From NCBI GenBank assembly GCA_947379895.1, contig CANCPA010000029.1:1-34214 (forward strand): DNA of 34,214 nt. Direction: 5' to 3'. The position numbers and the translations under genes are program-made. Below the pieces are notes generated by a model, which was not told the DNA's origin, ran no database searches, and saw only the letters and a list, made by a program, of their open reading frames with translations. Shown here piece after piece: positions 16,850-24,982 of the stretch. Source of the stretch: Chitinophagaceae bacterium (lineage in GTDB: Bacteria; Bacteroidota; Bacteroidia; Chitinophagales; Chitinophagaceae). Within the stretch, counting starts at the first letter, position 1; the number at the start of each line of letters is the position of its first letter.

Positions 16850-18466
16850 TTATTCTATGGTGGGAAGATATTCAAAACTGTCAAAATCAGCAGGTGTTTC
16901 GCTGCTTTTGCCATTACCTGTTGCATAAATCCCCATCAATACGCCATTGTAACCACCTGTTACTTCAGTTCCTAAGAATTTTGTATTGATAACACCTACC
17001 TTGATTTCTGCTCCAGATGCATCTTTATAGAAAAAAGAATAAAGTTTCTTATCTCCCTTAACAATCAAAGTCGTAGTTCCTGCTTGTAAAGGGATCTCTT
17101 TTATGATTTGATGTAGGCTATCTAAAGTATATTTTAAATTAAGAAACTTTGACCCATTTTTACGTGAAACATAAAAGTCGTAATGAAACAAATTAGTCAT
17201 CAACAACGTTAAACCTGCTTCTTCATTCTCATTGGTTGGATTAAAATCAAGTGTTATTGAGGTTGTAAATTTAAAATGCTGTTGACGTTTGGCAACGAAA
17301 GCAGGCGATTCTAAATCATTCAATGTATAACGACTTCCTTTTAGGCGCAAAAAACCTGCACGTTCTTTCAAAGAATAGTTCGTCGAGTCAGGATTTCTTA
17401 AGTATATCCAATCAAATCCTAAACTCTTTTCACTAAAATCATTTTTATATGGTTGATTATATAAGGCGTTACCTGCTTCTAAATTTGGAGGACTCTGCTT
17501 AATAAATTCTTGTGTTTGACCATTCTGATTTACTACAGGCCAATCACCCGTTTTCCATTCAACAGGGGTAAGGCATGTTTCTCTACCTATAAAATGTATT
17601 CCATCTACTGCAGGACGAAAACCTAAATGCACCATCCACCAACTTTTATCAGCAGCCTGAACCAAATCTGCGTGCCCTGTACCCTGAATAATACTATAAG
17701 ACATCCGATTGGTGAGTATTGGATTGTGTGGACAACTTTCATAAGGTCCCCAAATATTTTTACTCCTACTAATTGCTACAGAATGACCATAAGCGGTTCC
17801 TCCTTCAGCAGTTTGCAAATAATAATATCCATCCTTTTTATACATGTGTGGACTTTCAACATAACTGCCACCACTACCTTTCCAAATTTCTTTTACTTCT
17901 GATAATCTTTTGCCTGTCTTAATATCAATTTCGCTCTGATAAATTGCCCTAGGGTCAGTTGGATGATGAGCTCTGTTGGAAATGAAATATGTTTTTCCAT
18001 CTTCATCAAAAAATAAAGACGGATCTATCCCATTTTGATCCACAAAAATGGGGTCACTCCAAGTACTTGCGGGATTAGTTGTAGTTACATAAAAGTTATG
18101 ATATTGCCTATCTCCCGTAACATTGGTTACTACCATATAAAAAGTTCCGTTATTATATCTAATGGTAGGGGCATAAATCCCATTGGAAGGCAAGGCGTTT
18201 TTGAGGGGTAATTGACTTGCTTTATTCAATACATTACCAATTTGTGTCCAATGAACTAAATCTTTACTATGCCAAATTGGAACACCTGGAAAATATTCGA
18301 AACTGCTATTAACTAAATAAAAGTCGTCACCTACACGGCAAACACTAGGGTCGGGATAAAACCCTGGAATTACAGGATTGCGGTAACCTTGTGCAGTAAC
18401 ATAATTGAAAAACATAGTAACACCGAGGAAAAGGCAACATCCTATCTGCTTAAAAGATAATTTCAT
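16850..18466 (-). CDS. GH43-family glycosidase (beta-xylosidase/alpha-L-arabinofuranosidase type)
   Basis: A secreted or periplasmic exo-glycosidase of 538 residues. Signal peptide 1-25 (ends VTA-Q). The five-bladed propeller covers about 27-325 and shows the three GH43 acids: Asp39 in FYPDPSVC (base), Asp148 in NGIDPSLFFDEDG (pKa modulator) and Glu204 in GSYVESPH (acid). From about 340 to 538 runs a concanavalin-A-like C-terminal domain as in two-domain GH43 xylosidases. The usual substrates are xylo- or arabino-oligosaccharides, though sequence alone does not fix specificity. It is not in the beta-glucan operon; it faces away from the debranching enzyme across a 526-base gap. Its link to glucan use is therefore uncertain. 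Confidence 0.9.
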   Translation of the reverse strand: MKLSFKQIGCCLFLGVTMFFNYVTAQGYRNPVIPGFYPDPSVCRVGDDFYLVNSSFEYFPGVPIWHSKDLVHWTQIGNVLNKASQLPLKNALPSNGIYAPTIRYNNGTFYMVVTNVTGDRQYHNFYVTTTNPASTWSDPIFVDQNGIDPSLFFDEDGKTYFISNRAHHPTDPRAIYQSEIDIKTGKRLSEVKEIWKGSGGSYVESPHMYKKDGYYYLQTAEGGTAYGHSVAISRSKNIWGPYESCPHNPILTNRMSYSIIQGTGHADLVQAADKSWWMVHLGFRPAVDGIHFIGRETCLTPVEWKTGDWPVVNQNGQTQEFIKQSPPNLEAGNALYNQPYKNDFSEKSLGFDWIYLRNPDSTNYSLKERAGFLRLKGSRYTLNDLESPAFVAKRQQHFKFTTSITLDFNPTNENEEAGLTLLMTNLFHYDFYVSRKNGSKFLNLKYTLDSLHQIIKEIPLQAGTTTLIVKGDKKLYSFFYKDASGAEIKVGVINTKFLGTEVTGGYNGVLMGIYATGNGKSSETPADFDSFEYLPTIE

Positions 18467-18992
18467 TTTAGTTCTAAATTTGAGGGGATAAAATTATCAA
18501 ATAATCAATTAAGTAGTTAATCTGAATGTGTACAAAAATGTTCCTGATGTCTCAAATTCTATCTCATCAAGAAGTTTTACTATTAGAAATTCAATGCTCA
18601 AACTAATCATCACAAGAGTTTATAGTTTATAAACGTTCATCACCAATTAAGTATGTCTACCACAACGGTCATAGGTTTATCAATAAAGAAACCTAAAGAT
18701 TAGAATACATTTTAGATACTTACTAACCTATTAGGTTAAGAAATCCTTGTGTTCCTTGCTTTTCCTTAGTTTGCCTTTGCTAAAACCTCCTGATTATTTA
18801 TTATCATTCAAATTCTATCAATTGAAACTTATGAATTAAAGAAAAAGTGCGTTTTTTTAGGTAAACTTCATTTGTAAACAGAAATAAAATCAAAGGGTAC
18901 TTACTTTTTTTGCGTAACATCCTTATTTTTACGGCATCCTCCTACCCTATCACTTTCACAATAACAACAATTTATATAGTTACAATTTTACC
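18467..18992. promoter_or_regulatory. Divergent intergenic region between GH43 and debranching enzyme
   Basis: A 526-base gap that must hold two divergent promoters; no clear consensus was found. It contains the 15-base palindrome TAACCTATTAGGTTA (18724-18738, 7+1+7), a possible operator or part of a repeat, and a decayed hairpin repeat whose right arm is 18744-18793. No ORF or RNA gene was recognised. Confidence 0.4.
18656..18793. repeat. Degenerate copy of the TTACCACA-type hairpin repeat
   Basis: The right arm (18744-18793) begins TCCTTGTGTTCCTTGC and ends TAAAACCTCCTGA. It aligns nearly end to end with 24126-24176 of the element at 24020-24184 (TCCTTGTATTCCTTA ... TAAAACCTCCTGA; 50 against 51 bases). 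The left arm, around CTACCACAACGGTCATAG (18658-18675), resembles TTACCACAATAGGCACATAG of the element at 24589-24818. No clean terminal repeats or direct repeats remain, so this looks like an old copy. Confidence 0.5.
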
Positions 18993-20948
18993 ATGCTTCA
19001 AAAAAACAAGGCAATTCTTAATAATTACGAAGAAGCGATTCAGTTGGAATGGCTCGAAACAAACGGATTAGGCGGGTGGTCAGGTTCTAGTATTATTGGT
19101 TGTAATACGCGCAGATACCACGGACTTTTAGTAGCAGCTACTAGGCCACCTACTGAAAGAATGGTACTTGTATCGAAAATTGACGAGACAATTTGTATTA
19201 ACAATGAGCGTTTTGAGTTGGGTGTAAATAATTTTGGTGATGCAGTCAATCCAAAAGGTCATCTTTTGCTTAACAAATTTACAAAGGGATTATTTCCTGA
19301 ATGGACGTACGAATGGAAGGGTGTTGCCATCAAGAAGACGATTGCAATGGTTCAGGGGGAGAATACGACACTTGTTCTTTATACGGTTATTAAGGCCCCA
19401 AAAAGCCTAACTCTCGAACTTCAGCCATTTATTGCTGCAAGGGGATATCATGAACTGCAAAATGATAAAAGTAATTTGTGGTGGGATGTAGATTTTAAAG
19501 ACGGAATATTTAAAAATCATCCTTTTCAGGATTCAACTAATATTTTTATTTCTGTTCCGGGGGCAACTTATCAGCATCATCCCAATTGGTTTGAACATTT
19601 TAATTATGATGAAGAGAAAAAGCGTGGATTAGATTTTAAGGAAGACCTATTAAATCATGGAACACTATCGGTACAACTGAAGAAAGGACAAACAATTGGT
19701 ATTATTATATCTACAGAAAACCCTCAAGGAAAAAATGCCATCGAATTATTTGAAATAGAACTAGCTCGCAAGAAAGCGCTTCTCGAAAAACAGCCCGACA
19801 GTGAAACCGTTCGGCAATTAATATTAGCCGCCGATCAGTTTGTAGTTAAAAGGGATGATAAATTAAAGACAATCATTGCAGGATATCATTGGTTTACAGA
19901 TTGGGGAAGGGATACAATGATTTCTTTGCATGGAATTTGTTTGACGACTAAAAGGTTTGACGATGCAAAAAAAATCCTTTCTGCTTTTGCTAAGAGTGTG
20001 AGTATGGGAATGCTGCCAAACCGTTTTCAGGATCATGATCAATGTCCACAATATAATAATGTGGATGGAACGCTTTGGTTTTTCGTAGCCATCTATAAAT
20101 ATTATTTGGCAACTAAGGATGGACAATTTGTATTGAAAGAGTTATTGCCTGTATTAACAGATATTATTAACCATCATTTTCAGGGTACAAGATATAACAT
20201 CAAAGTTGCAGATGACGGTTTGCTTTTTGCAGGCGAACAAGGGCAGCAGCTAACATGGATGGATGCAAAAATTGCTGATTGGGTAGTTACTCCTCGCATG
20301 GGAAAACCTGTAGAAGTTCAGGCATTATGGTACAATGCACTCCGAATTTACAGTGAATTATTACATATAGATAATCAACACGAATCTGCCGCACATTTTG
20401 CAACAAAGGCTCTTATTGCTCGACAAAGCTTTAAAAAGATTTTCTGGTATGTAGAGGGCAACTATTTATACGATGTAATTGATAAAAATAATAATCAGGA
20501 TACTTCCCTCCGTCCTAATCAATTGTTTGCCATTTGCCTTCCTTTTGCCCTAATTGAAAATCAAGAAGCAAAGGCTGTTTTGAAGATAGTAGAGGATAAA
20601 TTATATACGCTTGTGGGCATCAGGACGCTTCCTGTTTCCGATTTAAGATATGTGGGCGAATATGGAGGTGGATTATTTAAGCGCGACTCAAGCTATCATC
20701 AGGGAACGGCTTGGAGTTGGCTTTTAGGACCATATATCGATACCTTGATTAAGGTAAAGGGAGCTAAGGGAAAAGCGCAGGCTAAAGTAGTCATTCAAGA
20801 ATTTGCTCATCACCTTGAAGAGGGCTGCATTGGAAATATTTCTGAAATCTTTGACGCAAATGCACCTCATCATCCAAAAGGTTGTGTTGCACAGGCGTGG
20901 AGCGTGGCAGAATTGCTGAGGGTAATTATTGAGTATAAGCTTTATTAG
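18993..20948 (+). CDS. Glycogen debranching enzyme (amylo-alpha-1,6-glucosidase type, GH133-like)
   Basis: A 651-residue cytoplasmic enzyme (no signal peptide) predicted to remove alpha-1,6 branches of glycogen or related glucans. The N-terminal domain (about 15-245) shows the GDE_N motif WLETNGLGGW and NTRRYHGLLVA. The C-terminal (alpha/alpha)6 domain (about 270-650) has the signature HWFTDWGRDTMISL (299-312), LTWMDAK (420-426), GTAWSWLLGPY (571-581) and ISEIFDANAPHHPKGC (616-631). Acidic residues in the WGRD and SEIFDA motifs are the usual catalytic candidates in this family. Length matches prokaryotic GDE proteins. The gene stands alone on its strand, converging with the outer-membrane barrel gene 107 bases downstream. 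Its job is probably storage-glycogen turnover, separate from the beta-glucan operon. Confidence 0.9.
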   Translation: MLQKNKAILNNYEEAIQLEWLETNGLGGWSGSSIIGCNTRRYHGLLVAATRPPTERMVLVSKIDETICINNERFELGVNNFGDAVNPKGHLLLNKFTKGLFPEWTYEWKGVAIKKTIAMVQGENTTLVLYTVIKAPKSLTLELQPFIAARGYHELQNDKSNLWWDVDFKDGIFKNHPFQDSTNIFISVPGATYQHHPNWFEHFNYDEEKKRGLDFKEDLLNHGTLSVQLKKGQTIGIIISTENPQGKNAIELFEIELARKKALLEKQPDSETVRQLILAADQFVVKRDDKLKTIIAGYHWFTDWGRDTMISLHGICLTTKRFDDAKKILSAFAKSVSMGMLPNRFQDHDQCPQYNNVDGTLWFFVAIYKYYLATKDGQFVLKELLPVLTDIINHHFQGTRYNIKVADDGLLFAGEQGQQLTWMDAKIADWVVTPRMGKPVEVQALWYNALRIYSELLHIDNQHESAAHFATKALIARQSFKKIFWYVEGNYLYDVIDKNNNQDTSLRPNQLFAICLPFALIENQEAKAVLKIVEDKLYTLVGIRTLPVSDLRYVGEYGGGLFKRDSSYHQGTAWSWLLGPYIDTLIKVKGAKGKAQAKVVIQEFAHHLEEGCIGNISEIFDANAPHHPKGCVAQAWSVAELLRVIIEYKLY

Positions 20949-21055
20949 TAGGGATGCAGATTTCAGGATTCAAGTTTCAAAATTCAAGTAACCTACAAAT
21001 TGCTATTAGCAACTAACAAATATGCAGCCTACATCCTGCAACCTACAACTCGTAT

Positions 21056-23854
21056 CTAGTTTCTTTGCCCTCCTCCTCCACTCCTCGATCCTCTAAAGAA
21101 CGATGGCATAGCTTGTTGTGCCTGTCCTGCAAAATTGCGAAGATTATAGGCAAATGTCAGACTGAAATATTGCTTCAAAACATTCCCCTGAATATCCTGT
21201 ATCGTATTGTTAGTAACGGTTCGTGTTACACTTGCATTTTTATTCAGGATGTCATACATTGCTAATTTCAATTCCCCATTCTTTTTCTTAAAAAGTAATT
21301 TACTGATGTAAGCATTCCATAATGGAACTGATAAATTGTATCCTGAAGTCCGACCTGAATAATAAGTATAAGTGAAGTCGTTGCTAAATACCCAACCTCC
21401 ATTAAATGTATAGGACGGCTCGATCCAAAAGCTTTGACTAAAATAATGTGTGTTTGTTTGAGGTAGCAATGAGTTCTTTGCCATGCTATACGAAGAGTTA
21501 CTATTGAAATTCAAATCAAATTTTTCGTTGATATTCATAGTCCATCTAACTGTTTCTCCAATAGTAGTATTATAAGTATTATTAGTCACATCGTTAATGA
21601 TACTTAAATTTCTGCTATTACTAAAGTTCGTCGTAAAATTCAGGTTACTCTTAGGATTGTCGAGCTGAAAACCATAATTAAAAAAGCCATTGACACTATA
21701 AGCCCCACTTTTATTTACATAAGTTGTCCGCTGCGTACCAGCCTTTGGACCTGAAGTATATTGTGTAATACTCGAGATGATTCCATTGTTTGTTGCATTA
21801 AAATTGACCATGGCAAAGATGTTTCTAAGTTTAAATACATCAAAAGAAGAAAAAAATAGGCGAAGCGAACTTACAAATGCCTGCTTCAAATCGGGATTAC
21901 CTGTTGTAATGTTTGTTTGATTACTATTATCTGGCACAGGTTGTAATTGTGTTAGAGAGGGTGCAGAAGTTCGACCATTATAATTAATTCGAAGATTGGT
22001 AGTTCGGGTAAAGTTGTACATAAAGTTAAGGGTAGGGTACATGTTTGTATAGCTTCTACTAATTGGCATGGTATCGTTTGTTCTATTTGTGCTGCTTAAA
22101 TTAGCAAACTGAACACCATTTGTGATGCCTAAATTAAATTTTGCGTTCTGCAACCGATAGCCTAGTGTTAACCTGCTACTTTCATTAATGTTCTCAAAAT
22201 TATTTGTCAAACTGTCAACCGCTACATTATAGTCACCCAAACTATTGGGTGCGTAAGTGTTTTTGTTTGATGTACTGATACTATAATTATGATTTGCGCC
22301 TAATTCTAATAACTGATTCTTTGCAATAGGATGCGTATAAGAAACGGTTGCACCAATATTTTGTGCATTACTTGCCGTTATGTTTTGTTGGTCAACTTTT
22401 CTTGTCAAAACATTATTGAATGATTGAAAGTTGGTGATAGAGTTATTAAAACCCGTTCCATCATTACTATTTCCTCCGCCATTAACATGAATTGATATTG
22501 TTTGTCCTTTTTTATGAAAGCGATGCCTGAACAATACTTCAATTGTTCCATTATACCCCTTATTTTCGGTATTCACCTGTTGATTTACTTTACTAATTGT
22601 ATCTGCTTTAATGGTAGTATTTGTTCCTGCATGGGTATTTACCGTACTCTCCTGATAGCTGCCATTTGGACGAATAATCATTGAATTGTTACTATCAATC
22701 GGTAATTCGATATTATAATTAAAACGATAGTTTTGATTCTTGTTCAAAGAAGAAGTGACAAGGTTCGCAAATTGTGTTGAATCAGGATTATTACCAAACC
22801 TTTGGGTAAGACTGTTTGACTGATTGTTGATGGCCACGTTATTATAAAAGCCACTACCATAAGCATCTGTCTTTTTACCCCAAACATCCCTATAATTTAA
22901 CCCTCCTGCCCAAATTGTAGTAATACCATTGCTGCTATTACCACCACCTAGTCCTCCTATGCCTCCACCTCCACCACCACGACCTGCTACTCCCAATATA
23001 TCCTGAACACTAAATGCCTGCTTGTTTATATCGTTACCTTCGGCTAATAACGATAATTGTTGATTGTTATTAAATCTGCTCAAGTTCAAACTGCTTTCGT
23101 AACGTCCTTCATTGCCCCCACCTGCCATAGCTTTGCCAAAATATCCTTTCCGTTTATCTTTTTTGGTAGTGATATTAATTGTTTTTGTCCTCGATCCGTC
23201 GTCAAATCCACTAAATGTACTTTGATCACTCTGTGCATCATAAACTTGAATTTTATCTACTACATCAGGAGGCAGGTTTCTTGTGGCCATCTTTGGGTCG
23301 TCGCCAAAAAACCTCTTCCCATCTACTAATACTCTTTGTACAGTCTCGCCCTGAGCGGTTATTGTTCCATTTTTTGCAACCTCAACACCAGGTAATTTCT
23401 TTAATAAATCTTCCACTACGGCATTCGGTTTTGTTTTAAAGCTACCTGCATTGTATTCGATGGTATCTTTTTTAATTACAATTGGCGATTCTGTAACTAT
23501 CACCTCTTCCAATTCATTGGTTTTTATTTTTAAATAAACATCTCCTAAATCAATCAATAGCTTTTCTTTATTTAGGGCTATCTTTCTGCGAAAAGTTTTA
23601 TACCCCTGAAAAGTAATTTTGACTAAAAAGGTTCCCATTGAAATATTTTTTAGTTCAAAGCTGCCATCTTCATGCGAAAGTCCAAAGACTTCAAGTGTAG
23701 AATCTTGTGCATCTAAAACAGTAATAGAAGCCGAGCTTAGCGACTGATGACTAACGCTATCTATTAAGCGCCCCTTTAAAGTACCTCTTTGTGCTATTAC
23801 TGAATTGGAAAAGAAATAAAGAGCGATTATTAAAAACAGGTAATGCTTATTCAT
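21056..23854 (-). CDS. TonB-receptor-like outer-membrane beta-barrel protein
   Basis: A 932-residue protein from the ATG at 23854; the frame extends 54 bases further upstream, but only this start gives a clean signal peptide (MNKHYLFLIIALYFFSNSVI, ending in AQ). Residues about 24-110 are a carboxypeptidase-regulatory-like domain. A plug follows with LLKKLPGVEV, GTITAQGETVQRVLVDGK and NLPPDVVDKIQVYD. The remainder is a barrel rich in alternating aromatic residues, of the OMP_b-brl_3 type found in proteins related to TonB receptors but lacking a SusD partner. A glycine run (GRGGGGGGIGGLGGG) interrupts the early barrel and the C-terminus is also glycine-rich (SGGGGQRN). No SusD or enzyme gene is beside it, so the ligand is unknown. 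Metal chelate, peptide or other nutrient uptake are all possible. Confidence 0.85.
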   Translation of the reverse strand: MNKHYLFLIIALYFFSNSVIAQRGTLKGRLIDSVSHQSLSSASITVLDAQDSTLEVFGLSHEDGSFELKNISMGTFLVKITFQGYKTFRRKIALNKEKLLIDLGDVYLKIKTNELEEVIVTESPIVIKKDTIEYNAGSFKTKPNAVVEDLLKKLPGVEVAKNGTITAQGETVQRVLVDGKRFFGDDPKMATRNLPPDVVDKIQVYDAQSDQSTFSGFDDGSRTKTINITTKKDKRKGYFGKAMAGGGNEGRYESSLNLSRFNNNQQLSLLAEGNDINKQAFSVQDILGVAGRGGGGGGIGGLGGGNSSNGITTIWAGGLNYRDVWGKKTDAYGSGFYNNVAINNQSNSLTQRFGNNPDSTQFANLVTSSLNKNQNYRFNYNIELPIDSNNSMIIRPNGSYQESTVNTHAGTNTTIKADTISKVNQQVNTENKGYNGTIEVLFRHRFHKKGQTISIHVNGGGNSNDGTGFNNSITNFQSFNNVLTRKVDQQNITASNAQNIGATVSYTHPIAKNQLLELGANHNYSISTSNKNTYAPNSLGDYNVAVDSLTNNFENINESSRLTLGYRLQNAKFNLGITNGVQFANLSSTNRTNDTMPISRSYTNMYPTLNFMYNFTRTTNLRINYNGRTSAPSLTQLQPVPDNSNQTNITTGNPDLKQAFVSSLRLFFSSFDVFKLRNIFAMVNFNATNNGIISSITQYTSGPKAGTQRTTYVNKSGAYSVNGFFNYGFQLDNPKSNLNFTTNFSNSRNLSIINDVTNNTYNTTIGETVRWTMNINEKFDLNFNSNSSYSMAKNSLLPQTNTHYFSQSFWIEPSYTFNGGWVFSNDFTYTYYSGRTSGYNLSVPLWNAYISKLLFKKKNGELKLAMYDILNKNASVTRTVTNNTIQDIQGNVLKQYFSLTFAYNLRNFAGQAQQAMPSFFRGSRSGGGGQRN

Positions 23855-24012
23855 GATTTTATCTATTAGCGAAATGATCGTTGTATGTAATTGATTAGAA
23901 TTATACATCTAAAATTATTCGAGCAAACTAAAGCTTTGTAGTTTAATAAAGAGGGTATTAATCGGTGAGTATAAATTTACAATTGTTTAAATTGGGTGTG
24001 ATGGAATTTTAT

Positions 24013-24191
24013 GAAAATAGTTTACTACTCAGGTATTTTTACCACAGGGTACAAGGTTTTGAACAAAGGAACACATGGAACAGTATTCTTTTTAGGTACT
24101 TACCTGCCAATTTTTTAAAAGGAAGTCCTTGTATTCCTTATTTTTTCTTCGTTGCTTTTGTGGTAAAACCTCCTGAGTAGTAACGAAAATA
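24013..24191. mobile_element. MITE-like element R3 with 7-bp direct repeats
   Basis: The 165-bp element (24020-24184) starts GTTTACTACTCAGG and ends CCTGAGTAGTAAC; TTACTACTCAGG (24022-24033) is the exact reverse complement of 24172-24183. It is flanked by GAAAATA at 24013-24019 and 24185-24191, directly adjacent to the ends. Inner arms also pair imperfectly (TTTTTACCACA on the left, TGTGGTAAAACC on the right; AAGGAACACATGGA with TCCTTGTATTCCTT). The element is non-coding, lying upstream of the outer-membrane barrel gene. Confidence 0.7.
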
Positions 24192-24341
24192 ATGATTTGA
24201 TTAAGAAGTTAGCTATCTCTATTTATAAATTAAGAAACTCACATACATAAAAGTATGAAAATACTAATTATTTTTATATACCCGCACTCACCCTTTACCG
24301 CTATTATATCCAAAGTCTCTATCATCAAATCCTCTTTTACT

Positions 24342-24573
24342 GCCATTTATTTTCAGGAGCAGTAAAAGAGACCTCTTTAGGCCATTTCTTTTTACGGGAG
24401 CAGTAAAAGAGACCTCTTTAGGTCATTTCTTTTTACAGTGGCAGTAAAAGAGACCTCTTTAGGTCATTTCTTTTTACAGGAGCAGTAAAAGAGACCTCGT
24501 TAGGTCATTTCTTTTTACGGGAGCAGTAAAAGAGACTTCTTTAGGTCATTTCTTTTTGCGGGAGCAGTAAAAG
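24342..24573. repeat. Tandem array of 41-bp hairpin-forming units
   Basis: The word GCAGTAAAAG starts at 24359, 24400, 24441, 24482, 24523 and 24564, an exact 41-bp period: five full units, a partial sixth, and a decayed unit tail before the first (24342-24358). Each unit can fold as GTAAAAGA-GACCT-CTTT-AGGTC-ATT-TCTTTTTAC, an imperfect stem of about 13 bp (24403-24436 in unit 2). Just before the array, CTCTTTTACTGC (24332-24343) is the exact reverse complement of GCAGTAAAAGAG (24359-24370), giving an extra 12-bp hairpin at the border. Units differ by only a few bases. There are no spacers. Confidence 0.9.
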
Positions 24574-24581
24574 TGAATTAA

Positions 24582-24825
24582 TTAATAACTAACGTCACGC
24601 GGCATTTAAACACTTAATAAAGATTTACCACAATAGGCACATAGAATTTTATTCTAGTTTAGATAAGAAAACATAGAAAAAAAGTTTCACTTTTTTACAC
24701 TCGAGTCTATGTGAACTTAAAGTGAAACGCTTTTTTACCTTGGATATTGTTTTCTTTGTGCCCTATGTGACTATGTGGTAACCATTTTTTTGTAATTTTT
24801 GAACTTGCGTAAGGTGAGTTAATAA
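24582..24825. mobile_element. MITE-like element Y, same family as X, with 7-bp direct repeats
   Basis: The 230-bp element (24589-24818) starts CTAACGTCACGC and ends TTGCGTAAGGTGAG. The end's reverse complement, CTCACCTTACGCAA, is identical over 14 bases to the left end of element X (16597-16610). TTAATAA flanks it at 24582-24588 and 24819-24825. An inner palindrome spans 24624-24781: TTACCACAATAGGCACATAG on the left against CTATGTGACTATGTGGTAA on the right, with a perfect 10-bp inner pair GTTTCACTTT (24684-24693) and AAAGTGAAAC (24719-24728). No ORF is present. Confidence 0.65.
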
Positions 24826-24982
24826 CTACTATAGTTCCAATAAATAATTAGTTCCATATTTTTCAGTCTCGCGTTAGTTAGCGATTAAAAAAACAAATGA
24901 TTTTTTATTTTAAATTCATTACTCCCACCTTCGTTTCTGTCACAATAAAAATGTGATTATTTAATCCTCAAAATTTCATTGT

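Larger units (their letters stand above)
23855..24982. other. Repeat island between divergent genes
   Basis: A non-coding stretch of 1128 bases between the outer-membrane barrel gene (minus) and the unknown/TPR gene pair (plus). In order it holds the start-proximal leader of the barrel gene, element R3 (24013-24191), about 140 bases with nothing recognised, the 41-bp array (24342-24573), element Y (24582-24825), and the leader of the plus-strand pair. Only 8 bases separate the last array unit from element Y's direct repeat. Confidence 0.8.

Noticed and set aside
23057-23439. Overlapping plus-strand ORFs antisense to the barrel gene
   Set aside because: They oppose the conserved plug domain and their translations look like random sequence.
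23855-23908. Upstream 18-codon extension of the outer-membrane barrel gene
   Set aside because: The start at 23854 begins a normal signal peptide; the extension would bury it.
23965-24180. Short plus-strand ORF of 71 residues
   Set aside because: It lies almost wholly inside the inverted-repeat element at 24020-24184, has no recognisable product and no supported start.
24342-24573. CRISPR array
   Set aside because: Units are directly contiguous at 41 bp with no variable spacers, and no cas gene is in the window.
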